This document shows, piece after piece, positions 35,984 to 44,270 of a DNA stretch of 64,000 bases; positions within the stretch are counted from its first letter, which is position 1; every line of letters begins with the position of its first letter. The DNA is from Kurthia sibirica. Its GTDB lineage: Bacteria; Bacillota; Bacilli; Bacillales_A; Planococcaceae. The position numbers and the translations under genes are program-made. The stretch spans positions 27,936 to 91,935 of the forward strand of contig NZ_QFVR01000013.1 of NCBI RefSeq assembly GCF_003143975.1, written 5' to 3'. A model generated the notes under the pieces. That model made no database searches and had not been told where the DNA came from. It worked only from the letters and a program-made list of their open reading frames with translations.

Positions 35984-36776
35984 CATTATTTAGTATATGA
36001 ATACCGATACTGTAGCGTAATTTACCTGTTTTTACATAAACAAAAGTAAATACGACTGCGGGTATCAGATAACGTATAAAACTAAGAGCTAAAATTGAAA
36101 ATGATTTCCAATCCATTGCACTTAGAAAATCACTAAATTCTCCAGTAACGTGTAATCCAGTGAACAAGCTCGCTGAGTAAACAGCGCGTAAATAAAACCA
36201 TCGTTTGGGTTGTAGTTTAGTGCCAATTGCTAGATAGCGAAAAAGCACTTCTTCTACAATTGGAGCAAATAAAACGGTTAAGATGAACATATAGATTAAA
36301 AAGTCTGTATTAACATTAGCTAATTGATTCAAGTTTTCTTGATTTTGTGTGACTTTTTCTACTTTTATATGAAAAGTGGTGATGATCCAACTTGTAAATA
36401 GACCATTCAGTAGGGCAAACATACGAATAACGAGGTAAGGGATAAGTACATATAAAAAGAATTGGTTAATGTTGCGATTGATTTTACAGAGATGTCCCTT
36501 AGCCCCAAACCATGAGTGTAATTCAATCGTTCCGTCTAAATTAGGTTTCTTGGTACGGTCTTTAATAAGAGCGAAAAGAAACAGTACACCAATCACTAAG
36601 GCAACACCTGTTACAAGTAATGTGATATAGTGTTCCTCTAATAATTGCATAAAGGTAAACTGCTGAAACATTTGCCAAGCAGAATAAAGGAAACCTAATG
36701 ACAGTAAAACGATAATATAACGAAAAATATTCTCGGTGCGTGTTCGATTTTCACTAACATCAATTAGAGTATTCAT
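35955..36776 (-). CDS. CPBP family intramembrane metalloprotease
   Basis: ATG at 36776, 5 bp after the stop of the small membrane protein gene, which suggests coupled translation. About seven membrane helices are seen. CPBP (CAAX protease and bacteriocin-processing) motifs are present: EEVLFR (EExxxR) with APIVEEVLFRYLAIG, then FTGLHVTGEF with His, and HILNNAIAAL (HxxxN). These enzymes cut membrane-embedded substrates, process prenylated proteins or give bacteriocin immunity. With the rhomboid it makes two intramembrane proteases on one element. The substrate is unknown. Confidence 0.85.
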   Translation of the reverse strand: MNTLIDVSENRTRTENIFRYIIVLLSLGFLYSAWQMFQQFTFMQLLEEHYITLLVTGVALVIGVLFLFALIKDRTKKPNLDGTIELHSWFGAKGHLCKINRNINQFFLYVLIPYLVIRMFALLNGLFTSWIITTFHIKVEKVTQNQENLNQLANVNTDFLIYMFILTVLFAPIVEEVLFRYLAIGTKLQPKRWFYLRAVYSASLFTGLHVTGEFSDFLSAMDWKSFSILALSFIRYLIPAVVFTFVYVKTGKLRYSIGIHILNNAIAALVSYL

Positions 36777-36781
36777 ACGCG

Positions 36782-37168
36782 TTACATTCCATTTTCTTTT
36801 GTTTTAGACTGTTTTTTAGCGAAAGACCAATTCAATTTAAAGAAAATAGCATAGATACCTAATAGGAAAATACCTGATGCAACAGTCGTCATGTAGTTTA
36901 GTCTTGCACTATCTGCAAAGTAACTCACATTTGTTTTGTCCGTTAAAGTTAGAGCTAAATTAGTAATCATGCCGTCCACGATATTGAGTGGAAGTGACGC
37001 GAGAAATAGGATACCAATAGCTTTTAAGAATTGCAGGGCATAGAATCGAATTTTACGCGTCCAGACCTTCTCCTTTTTATCCTCCTTCACCTTCGTATCT
37101 TTCATACGAGCGATTAAACTAATCTTAGCTGCCTTACTTTTCGTGTTCATCTTATCAATTTTATTCAT
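36782..37168 (-). CDS. Small two-helix membrane protein
   Basis: The likely start is ATG at 37168 after AAGGAG. A very basic N-terminus (residues 1-45, many Lys and Arg) precedes two hydrophobic helices (about 48-75 and 93-115), with a basic C-terminus, so both ends should be cytoplasmic. It lies 9 bp after the metallo-beta-lactamase-fold gene and 5 bp before the CPBP gene, forming an operon. Function unknown; it could be a partner or substrate of the CPBP protease. Confidence 0.65.
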   Translation of the reverse strand: MNKIDKMNTKSKAAKISLIARMKDTKVKEDKKEKVWTRKIRFYALQFLKAIGILFLASLPLNIVDGMITNLALTLTDKTNVSYFADSARLNYMTTVASGIFLLGIYAIFFKLNWSFAKKQSKTKENGM

Positions 37169-37179
37169 CAAAAAACTCC

Positions 37180-38013
37180 TTATTTTATAAACTGATTCAA
37201 CGTTCCGTATGTGCCACTTGAATGTAGTGGAATAAAGTAACCATCATCAGATAAATATTTTTGTACATATTGCCATGCAGCTTGTTCGCTAATGTGTCGC
37301 AAGTTACCCTTTGCTCGAATATCATTCGGATCAAGGCGTAACGCTTCATGCAATAATTCTTCATCGTAATTTGCTTCGAGGAAGATTAAATTAAATGGAT
37401 TGTCTTTATAGTGCGGTAATCCATCGGTTTCACCAGTGACATCACGATACAAATTATCTAAATCGGATGCGTAGAGAAGGTGAAGTGACAATTGTGGAAC
37501 GTTCAGTTCAATCGCAATGTTTGTGATGTCGCCATGTTTCGTAATGTGTGGAATAAATTCAACATCAACTAAATCTCTTGTCTTTAAATGGGTATGACAA
37601 ACGTTCATAAATCGTAAATTATCATTGGTTGTATAAAGACGGAGAATATCTTGCTTTATGCGATGACTAAAACTTTCAGACATGATTGCATGAGCCATAC
37701 GTTTTGTAATCAGAACCTTAATATGCGGATAGATTTTTAAAATCTTTAAAAGCGTAGAAGGGTTCAAATGGTCGCCATGTTCGTGCGTCAAGATAATGTA
37801 GTCAACATCGTTGAAAAACTCTAAATTGTACTCTGTATAGCGTTTAAAAGGTAATCCTAAATCAATTAAGAGATGCAAATTTTTAATATAGACCGAATTT
37901 CCTTTGCTGGACGTACCAAAAATATGAACAGGAAGTAATCTGTCATGTTTTTGACTTCTGAAACGGTCATATACGATAGGGATTTGCTCTAAAAACATTT
38001 CATTATTTTTCAC
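37180..38013 (-). CDS. Metallo-beta-lactamase-fold hydrolase
   Basis: The start is probably GTG at 38013 after GAGGTG. The N-terminal half has the fold's strand order HIFGTSSKGNSVYIKN..LLIDLG and the zinc motif THEHGDHLNP (HxHxDH). Later His residues in DVEFIPHITKHGD and the Asp in LLYASDLDNLYRD fit the remaining ligands, and HSSG near the C-terminus fits the last His. The type resembles YycJ/WalJ-like or phage-encoded nucleases/phosphodiesterases of this superfamily. It is the first gene of an operon with the two membrane proteins. Confidence 0.85.
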   Translation of the reverse strand: MKNNEMFLEQIPIVYDRFRSQKHDRLLPVHIFGTSSKGNSVYIKNLHLLIDLGLPFKRYTEYNLEFFNDVDYIILTHEHGDHLNPSTLLKILKIYPHIKVLITKRMAHAIMSESFSHRIKQDILRLYTTNDNLRFMNVCHTHLKTRDLVDVEFIPHITKHGDITNIAIELNVPQLSLHLLYASDLDNLYRDVTGETDGLPHYKDNPFNLIFLEANYDEELLHEALRLDPNDIRAKGNLRHISEQAAWQYVQKYLSDDGYFIPLHSSGTYGTLNQFIK

Positions 38014-38073
38014 TTTAGATTGTCACCTCGCTCGGTTATTATAACAAAAATATCGCATAAACTAAATAAAAAC

Positions 38074-38259
38074 TAGAATAGTTCTATATTTATTTATTTA
38101 AACTCTTTTAAATCAATAAATATAAGAACTTTTATTTAGTTTTAAATACACTTTTAAAACTCTGCACTAATGCAGAACTAAAAAGTAAAAAATTATCATT
38201 TTTACCTTGTTTTTATCATTTCGTTACTGTATAATCATATTTAACAAGAACAAAAGTTC
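38074..38259 (+). promoter_or_regulatory. Divergent control region: TAGAAT box, promoter, dyad
   Basis: TAGAATAGTTCTA (38074-38086), preceded by AAAAAC, is a member of the recurrent box family. TTGTTT (38207-38212), 17 bp and TATAAT (38230-38235) form a consensus promoter for the plus-strand gene. GAAC-AAAA-GTTC (38248-38259) lies at or just after the start site and may be an operator. CTGCA-CTAA-TGCAG (about 38162-38175) is a small hairpin. Confidence 0.6.
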
Positions 38260-38285
38260 GTATTTTATACAAAGGAGTGGGCGAA

Positions 38286-38732
38286 ATGACAAACAATCAA
38301 ACAATCGACGCAATCAGAAAAGAATGGGAAGCAGAAAAAGGGTTCTTACTTATAGATGATGTAGCTGGCACAATTAATGGTTCATTTAGAGGTGCTTTTG
38401 TATCGTTCTTAATTAAAAAACCGCTGGAAACGATAACTGCTGCGGAGCTTAAAACATTACGTTCGGTACTAATGTCTGGTGGATCTAGTTACATCGTATT
38501 TGATTCCAATTCATGGACGACAATCAAACGTGAATTAGACGGCTTTAGTCGTGTTGATTTCTCGGTATCTATTCCAAATGAACGCTATATCAATGAATCT
38601 TATGCAGACCGTTTTAACGAAGTTATTGAGCTAGGAGCAGGGTATATCAAATTGATTCCAATGTGCGTTGAAGAAGAAGAAGCGATGTTTAAAAAAGCTG
38701 AAGTATTACCTGAAGGTTTTATCCCGATGTAA
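38286..38732 (+). CDS. Small orphan protein under strong promoter
   Basis: The likely start is ATG at 38286, 8 bp after AAAGGAG; a GTG nine bases upstream overlaps the ribosome binding site. The 148-residue product is acidic, soluble and alpha/beta (ITAAELKTLRSVLMSGGSSY, WTTIKRELDGFSRVDFSVSI). No motif is recognised. It is the only plus-strand gene in this 24-kb minus-strand region and has its own promoter and terminator, so it may be a regulator or immunity-type product. Confidence 0.65.
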   Translation: MTNNQTIDAIRKEWEAEKGFLLIDDVAGTINGSFRGAFVSFLIKKPLETITAAELKTLRSVLMSGGSSYIVFDSNSWTTIKRELDGFSRVDFSVSIPNERYINESYADRFNEVIELGAGYIKLIPMCVEEEEAMFKKAEVLPEGFIPM

Positions 38733-38745
38733 CTTCATAGCAAGT

Positions 38746-38780
38746 AAAAAAACCTGTATCTAAAATAGATACAGGTTTTT
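38746..38780. terminator. Bidirectional terminator
   Basis: AAAAAACCTGTATCT and AGATACAGGTTTTTT pair perfectly, between converging genes. Confidence 0.9.
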
Positions 38781-38782
38781 TG

Positions 38783-41700
38783 CTATTCTTCTTCTTCACC
38801 GTCATCATAAGTTGTAACACCAGCTGATAAACCTTGTGCTTCACGATCAATTCGTAACTTAGCCGTCTTAATCGGTGTTCCATACATACCTACTAAGTCC
38901 GAAGTCGCTACTTTACTTAATCCGATAGCGTCATTTAGCTCAATGATGAATTCAGATTCTTTTGCTCGTGTTAGAGCTACACCATATAAACGAAGTGTTT
39001 CCTGTTTTTTCGCAGTTTTACGCATACTATTGTAAATTACGACTGTATGAGGAAATTCCAATCCTTTTGCACTATGAATCGTAGTTAAAATGATAGGTAC
39101 ACTCGAATAATCTTTAGTTGCATTTGTTTGTTTATTTAAAAAGTTAGCCATTGCATTTAAACGAATTTCTTCATCAATCAATGCTTGGATAACAAAGCCA
39201 TTTAGCATACGTTTATCTGAATTACCGACTAAAATTTCATGCTTAGTAGCTGCTACACCACCTAATGATAAAATCTTATTCAATACACGTTCAACATATG
39301 ATGGAACAAATGCTTTCGCTTTATTTTTGAAACTTTCTAAGATTTGGTCGCAAAAGTAATCTTTCAGTTCATTTTCATAGTTTTGCGTTACATCAAAGTC
39401 GATTAATTCTTCATACTTTTTATTAATGATGTCACTCAATTGGCATTTCGGTTTTTCACGAGTTGTTACAATACGCTCCATTTGCGTGTTGTGTAAGCCA
39501 TGTAGCGATAGTAATTCACCAATACTTTCTTCTAATATGTCCAGTTCTTTTCGTGTATGTGACATAAAGGCAACTTGCTCGCCATTACGAACACGCGATA
39601 AAAACCAATCGCTAAAATCAGCATTTTCTTGAATGAATCTACCTAACGTTTCATTTTGTTTGCGTTCATTTTTATGATCACCATGCATTACATATTTAAT
39701 TTTGATAGCTTTATCAATATCTTGTTGTGTAACGGGTGCTAAACTATTCGATTGTAATTGAATTTTAGCGATTTTATTCGCGTCAATTACTTGTAAGAAC
39801 TGATTCGCATAGTTTAAGATGGCTTGTTTTGAACGATAATTCGTTGTTAATCGGAACGACTCGAACACACCAGACGCTTCAATTGCAGTTAAGAATCGAG
39901 GGTTGGAATTTCGGAATTCATACAATGTTTGACTTCCGTCACCAATAATCATCATATTCATTTTACGAATCGTTACGAGTGATAACAGTAAAATGTATTC
40001 AAATGTGCTTATATCTTGGCTTTCATCTGTAATGATGAAGTCAATTTCATCGTATTCTACAGGAATTTGTAGAAGGTGTGGGCTATTCAGCAACATATTA
40101 TAGATAACAATTGGTTGAAGCTCTAATGTTGTCTGATGAATCGAATTCATTAATGCCATCGCTTCTTCGTAGTATTCAGCAATGAAATTCGATAGTACCG
40201 ATAATACGGCTGCTACATCGGGTTTTACGAAACCAGACGGAGATAATTGGTCCATTAATCCGATAAATAACTGTTTTGCCTCCATCATACGTTTCAGATT
40301 AAAGCGTTTAAATACATTCGCTTCAACATTGACGCAACTTAAAGCATTTTTAAATGTAGTCGGATGCGATAAGACTTGGTTGGGGAAAGTTAGCGAATAA
40401 ATTTTATTAAATAAGTCACCTAGCGTAAGCGACTTGATATTCGGATAACGACTTGTGATATTTTGTGCGGCAGCATTGGTAAAACTAAGCACCATAGTAC
40501 GTGATAAATCTTCGCCTTGTGCTTTTAAATATTCAAGTCGTCCAATCAGTGTATAAGATTTACCCGAACCCGCACCAGCTGATACGGTAGCAAGTGGTTC
40601 TGTTGTTGTAATAATCGCTTTTTGTTGCGTTGAATATTTTGGATCTTGCATGAAATCATCATGGACTTGTTGATTTCCAGCTTTAAATTGATACAACTGA
40701 CCGTTTTTACGTTCCACATCAAGTAGGTACAGATTTTCCGATAACATTAAACGTAGTTGAGTAGACGATAGCTGACGTAGTTTAACATCAGACCAATCGA
40801 ATATGGCTTGAAGCTCCTTCAGTTTCTTGTAGATACGGTTATAATCTTCAACGGTAACCCATGATTCTTCTAATGCTTCGATACGGCTAAACGTCAGTAA
40901 AGCGATATGAACAAGTTGAGCCGATTTATCTGTATCAATTCGATACGCCACGCGATTTCTAGCAACTAAATCCATTAATTGAATTAACATATCCGTTGAG
41001 TGGTCACGAACATTTATAGCTTGATGTTCTAAAGCGTCACGTAAATTTTCATTCTCCATTAGCTCGACAAATCGTAGCATAATGTTTGGACTATCTGTTG
41101 GATCGTTCAAGATACTTAATTCCACCAGTTTAGTTAAATTATCAAGAATGAGCGCTTTCGCTTTTGAATTTTGTTCAAAGCCTTTCGTTGGAATACGAAT
41201 AATAAAGACTTTATCTTTTTGGTTCTTCATCAGATTGATAACTGCGTTCAGATTAGCCGTTAATTGATTGAAATGAATAACGTAAGCCTTATCTGGAGTT
41301 AATTGATTCATCGCTAATTCATTTGGATAAAAAGCGATATTTGTTGTTGGTGCAAAGAAGTAATCGAATTTCTCCGTTTTCTTCGGTTTCGGTGGAGCAG
41401 TTGGGTTCTTTTTATCTAATTCATCTTTGACGATAACTGTACGATTCTTTGAAATGTACGTTACTTCCGTTTTCGTAAAGACTTGGTGTGTTCTCTGTAC
41501 ATTCGGCACAAATAAAGTGTTCCATGTATCTTTCAATGTCATTTCTTCTTTATTTGTTAATTTTCCATTTTGTTTCATAATATCTTCTAATTCAACTGCA
41601 TTTTCAGCGATATTTTTCAATTCTTTTAGGTTAAATAAATCACTTGTAGCCGATACTTCTACAGGATTATTTGAATTATTGTGTTTCACGAAAAACTCGT

Positions 41701-42121
41701 CAAAATGCGATGTATAAAGACTTGGAGCAATTACTGACATTTCTTCAGTCACACAACCATTTCCATTAAATTCTGTGCGTGTCGAATTTAAGCGTTCAAT
41801 ATACGTGTTCGGTTTCTTCAGTTCTGCTTTTAAAATATCGCCTGGATATTGGATGAAGTCACCTTTCTTCGGTACAAATTTCTTGAAACCGAATTTAAAC
41901 CCTGTTTTATCACCATGTAAGTGCGGTGTTAAAGAAGAATTGTCTTTAACATTAGCGAACAAATGGTTTAAGTAACCTACTTTACCGTAACCATTCCCAG
42001 TTAATTTTAAATCAAATAAAGCTGGTGTTACGCGTGGTTTATCCATTCGTGTCCCGAATAGGTTCTCCATTAAATCATCGTTTGTTCCAACATTTGTTGT
42101 TTCGTTTAAGTCGATTGGCAT
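38783..42121 (-). CDS. UvrD/Rep-type superfamily 1 helicase with long N-terminus
   Basis: The likely start is ATG at 42121 behind GGAAGG; a GTG at 42133 is possible. The first 500 residues are unlike known helicases by eye. Then come the SF1 motifs: Walker A TVSAGAGSGKSYTL (about 515-530), DESQD in FIITDESQDIS (about 697), TNYRSKQAIL (motif IV), TTIHSAKGLEF (about 1013) and YGVALTRAKE (motif VI, about 1050). UvrD/PcrA/Rep enzymes unwind DNA 3' to 5' in replication and conjugation. On plasmids of rolling-circle or theta type they assist replication. It is the last gene of a run containing a Clp-like ATPase and VWA/MoxR genes. Confidence 0.88.
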   Translation of the reverse strand: MPIDLNETTNVGTNDDLMENLFGTRMDKPRVTPALFDLKLTGNGYGKVGYLNHLFANVKDNSSLTPHLHGDKTGFKFGFKKFVPKKGDFIQYPGDILKAELKKPNTYIERLNSTRTEFNGNGCVTEEMSVIAPSLYTSHFDEFFVKHNNSNNPVEVSATSDLFNLKELKNIAENAVELEDIMKQNGKLTNKEEMTLKDTWNTLFVPNVQRTHQVFTKTEVTYISKNRTVIVKDELDKKNPTAPPKPKKTEKFDYFFAPTTNIAFYPNELAMNQLTPDKAYVIHFNQLTANLNAVINLMKNQKDKVFIIRIPTKGFEQNSKAKALILDNLTKLVELSILNDPTDSPNIMLRFVELMENENLRDALEHQAINVRDHSTDMLIQLMDLVARNRVAYRIDTDKSAQLVHIALLTFSRIEALEESWVTVEDYNRIYKKLKELQAIFDWSDVKLRQLSSTQLRLMLSENLYLLDVERKNGQLYQFKAGNQQVHDDFMQDPKYSTQQKAIITTTEPLATVSAGAGSGKSYTLIGRLEYLKAQGEDLSRTMVLSFTNAAAQNITSRYPNIKSLTLGDLFNKIYSLTFPNQVLSHPTTFKNALSCVNVEANVFKRFNLKRMMEAKQLFIGLMDQLSPSGFVKPDVAAVLSVLSNFIAEYYEEAMALMNSIHQTTLELQPIVIYNMLLNSPHLLQIPVEYDEIDFIITDESQDISTFEYILLLSLVTIRKMNMMIIGDGSQTLYEFRNSNPRFLTAIEASGVFESFRLTTNYRSKQAILNYANQFLQVIDANKIAKIQLQSNSLAPVTQQDIDKAIKIKYVMHGDHKNERKQNETLGRFIQENADFSDWFLSRVRNGEQVAFMSHTRKELDILEESIGELLSLHGLHNTQMERIVTTREKPKCQLSDIINKKYEELIDFDVTQNYENELKDYFCDQILESFKNKAKAFVPSYVERVLNKILSLGGVAATKHEILVGNSDKRMLNGFVIQALIDEEIRLNAMANFLNKQTNATKDYSSVPIILTTIHSAKGLEFPHTVVIYNSMRKTAKKQETLRLYGVALTRAKESEFIIELNDAIGLSKVATSDLVGMYGTPIKTAKLRIDREAQGLSAGVTTYDDGEEEE

Positions 42122-42148
42122 ATCAATTAACACCTTCCATTGTTTATT

Positions 42149-42270
42149 ACGTCAGTGACGTTTTAATTTAATTACAAACAACTGACTGGTGTTGGCTCTT
42201 TCTAAAAGAGAGCCGACACTTTTTAAACAAAAAAAGAAGGGCTATCTAGTTGTTTTCAACTAGATAGCCC
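42149..42270 (-). terminator. Two terminator-like hairpins and a small palindrome
   Basis: Downstream of the Clp-like gene: GGGCTATCTAGTTG, TTTT, CAACTAGATAGCCC (42239-42270) with a T run on the minus strand, and GTGTTGGCTCTTT paired with AAGAGAGCCGACAC (42189-42219). Then ACGTCAGTGACGT (42149-42161) lies in the helicase leader. The helicase therefore probably has its own promoter. Confidence 0.7.
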
Positions 42271-42276
42271 TTTTGG

Positions 42277-44169
42277 TTATACCTTTGTTAATTCAATTGG
42301 CAATTCCTCGACTAACAGATTTTCAATCCATTCTTCGATGCTGCGTTCAGCAGGTCTACCATTTAGTAACGGATCATACGTTTCTTTAGCAAGTGCATCT
42401 ATTTCTTCATAATCCGTATCTAATTCAGCGATAGGGAAGTCATAAATATCCTGTGTTTCCGTAATTTCTTTCGTTACTTTTTGATATTTCAATTTCAGTA
42501 TCACTTTATATTCATCTAATGTTAAAGGTAAGAATGGAATAATGTCTGTGAAACGGTTCAATAGTTCAGGACGAATATCATTCGATAAGGCTTGAATCAA
42601 TTCGTCTGTATTGGACTCGGACATTAAATTATCGCCACCAAAACCAATACGATTTTTCGTCAATACCTCTACACCCGCATTAGTTGTCGCAATGACAATC
42701 GCTTGGTTAAACAGAATTGTATTTCCACGATTCGTTTGTAGTTCTCCCTCGTCAAGAGCTTGCATGAAAGCCAATTGTACCGTTTGATGTGCCTTTTCAA
42801 ATTCATCAAGGAGCACCACTTGATACGGATTTTCTTCCAGTTTATCTAATGGTAGTGGTCGTTTGGAATTCGAGCCGATATAACCCTCACCAGCACCTAA
42901 TAAACGCGTCAATGACGTTCCATCTTGATATTCATTCAGATTAATATGAATAAATTGGTTTTCATTCTGGAATAATACTTTAGCAATTGTTTTCGCCATT
43001 TCGGTTTTACCCGTACCAGTTGGTCCCGTAAATAGTAAGGTCATTGGGCGTTTCGCTTCTCTAAATGCGAGAACTTTACGTTTTAACTTAGGAACAATAC
43101 TTTCAATCGCTTTATGCTGCCCTTTAATGTGTTGCTTAATTTCGGGTTCAATACGAGCAATATCGACTGTTCCGTTGGTATTTGAGCCATTTGATGCGAT
43201 ATTACGAGCCACCTGTTTTATTAAATCAATGTTTAATATCATAGGGGATTGACCGTTAATTGTCGCAAATGCAGTCGGATTGGCAATGCTTAATTTAATC
43301 CAATTCGAGCGCAATTGACTCACCGATGTGTCTAATAAAGACAAAGCATTATTTGGTCGAGCCATATAAATAAAGTGTTGATTCGCTTGTGCTACGATTT
43401 GAGGGTAAAGCGATTCGGGAATGACGACTTTTAGTTTCTGCTCCAAGTCTTTTGCGAAACCCTCTAGCACTTCACACGTTTGGCTATTTGTTAAAGATTT
43501 TAGCGCGTATTTCATAAAACGTCGCTTAATTGCTCGGTCTTTTTCGATACTTAAACGTGCCTCTTGCGTAGTCGTACTAAGGATAAATCGAGTTTGGTTC
43601 TGACCTAATATCGGCTTTAATCCCTCTGCTACTTTCGACAGAATCGGATCGTTGTCACCATATAAACGATGAGCTTCATCTAAATAGAAAATAGCGTTTT
43701 TGCCACAATCATCAATGAACTCGATAAGTTGCTTGATACGTTCTTCTACATCACCAGCATATTTCGCTCCTGCTACGATACGATGTAAGTCTAATTCGTA
43801 CAGTTTAATACCGTCACCTAGCATTTGCGTGACATACGTTTTACCTTTTAGTAAACGTCCGATTTCTCGGATAATGGCGGTTTTACCGACACCAGCTTCA
43901 CCTAATAGCAACACATTGGATTGGCGAGTATTACTTAAAATCGTGACAATACGCTCAATATCTTCATCACGATAAAGGATTTTATCATGTTTATTGGAAG
44001 CAGTATGGTCGATAATGAAGTCGGATGGCTCTGGTCCTGTTTGTACATTCATACCGTTGAATTGTAGACCACCGTTACCACTTGTAACGCGTGAACCACC
44101 ATTGCCATTGTTGTTGCTATCGTTATTTTCTTTTAACTTATCATCAGTAAAATCTTTAATATTCACCAT
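42277..44169 (-). CDS. ClpA/ClpB-like double AAA+ unfoldase
   Basis: Two AAA+ modules. D1: Walker A GEAGVGKT (90-97), pore loop GAKYAGDVEER (about 134-144, equal to GAKYRGEFEER of ClpB), Walker B FYLDEAH (161-167). D2: Walker A GPTGTGKT (382-389), pore loop GEGYIGS, Walker B VVLLDEFEKAH (451-461), then a sensor-2-type region near the C-terminus with GRPAERSIEEWI. It is shorter than ClpB: there is no Clp-N domain or middle coiled coil, and the first 50 residues are Asn/Gly-rich and disordered. It could be a remodelling unfoldase without protease. It is next to VWA and MoxR genes. Gene start ATG at 44169. Confidence 0.9.
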   Translation of the reverse strand: MVNIKDFTDDKLKENNDSNNNGNGGSRVTSGNGGLQFNGMNVQTGPEPSDFIIDHTASNKHDKILYRDEDIERIVTILSNTRQSNVLLLGEAGVGKTAIIREIGRLLKGKTYVTQMLGDGIKLYELDLHRIVAGAKYAGDVEERIKQLIEFIDDCGKNAIFYLDEAHRLYGDNDPILSKVAEGLKPILGQNQTRFILSTTTQEARLSIEKDRAIKRRFMKYALKSLTNSQTCEVLEGFAKDLEQKLKVVIPESLYPQIVAQANQHFIYMARPNNALSLLDTSVSQLRSNWIKLSIANPTAFATINGQSPMILNIDLIKQVARNIASNGSNTNGTVDIARIEPEIKQHIKGQHKAIESIVPKLKRKVLAFREAKRPMTLLFTGPTGTGKTEMAKTIAKVLFQNENQFIHINLNEYQDGTSLTRLLGAGEGYIGSNSKRPLPLDKLEENPYQVVLLDEFEKAHQTVQLAFMQALDEGELQTNRGNTILFNQAIVIATTNAGVEVLTKNRIGFGGDNLMSESNTDELIQALSNDIRPELLNRFTDIIPFLPLTLDEYKVILKLKYQKVTKEITETQDIYDFPIAELDTDYEEIDALAKETYDPLLNGRPAERSIEEWIENLLVEELPIELTKV

Positions 44170-44227
44170 AAATTATCACTCTCTCTATTTTTGTATTGGG
44201 TATCATATCTCTTTAAAGCAAAAAGAA

Positions 44228-44250
44228 GGCTTGCGTCTATACGCAAACCC
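44228..44250 (-). repeat. Leader hairpin upstream of the Clp-like gene
   Basis: GGCTTGCGT, CTAT, ACGCAAACC: a short GC-rich stem with a tetraloop, then TTCTTTTTGC on the minus strand. It is one of a family of small hairpins in the 5' leaders of minus-strand genes. Confidence 0.6.
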
Positions 44251-44270
44251 GTTGTATTACTATGACACTT

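Noticed and set aside
38783..42121. The conjugative relaxase/helicase (TraI type)
   Set aside because: SF1 helicase motifs are clear but the N-terminal 500 residues show no HUH or relaxase motif.
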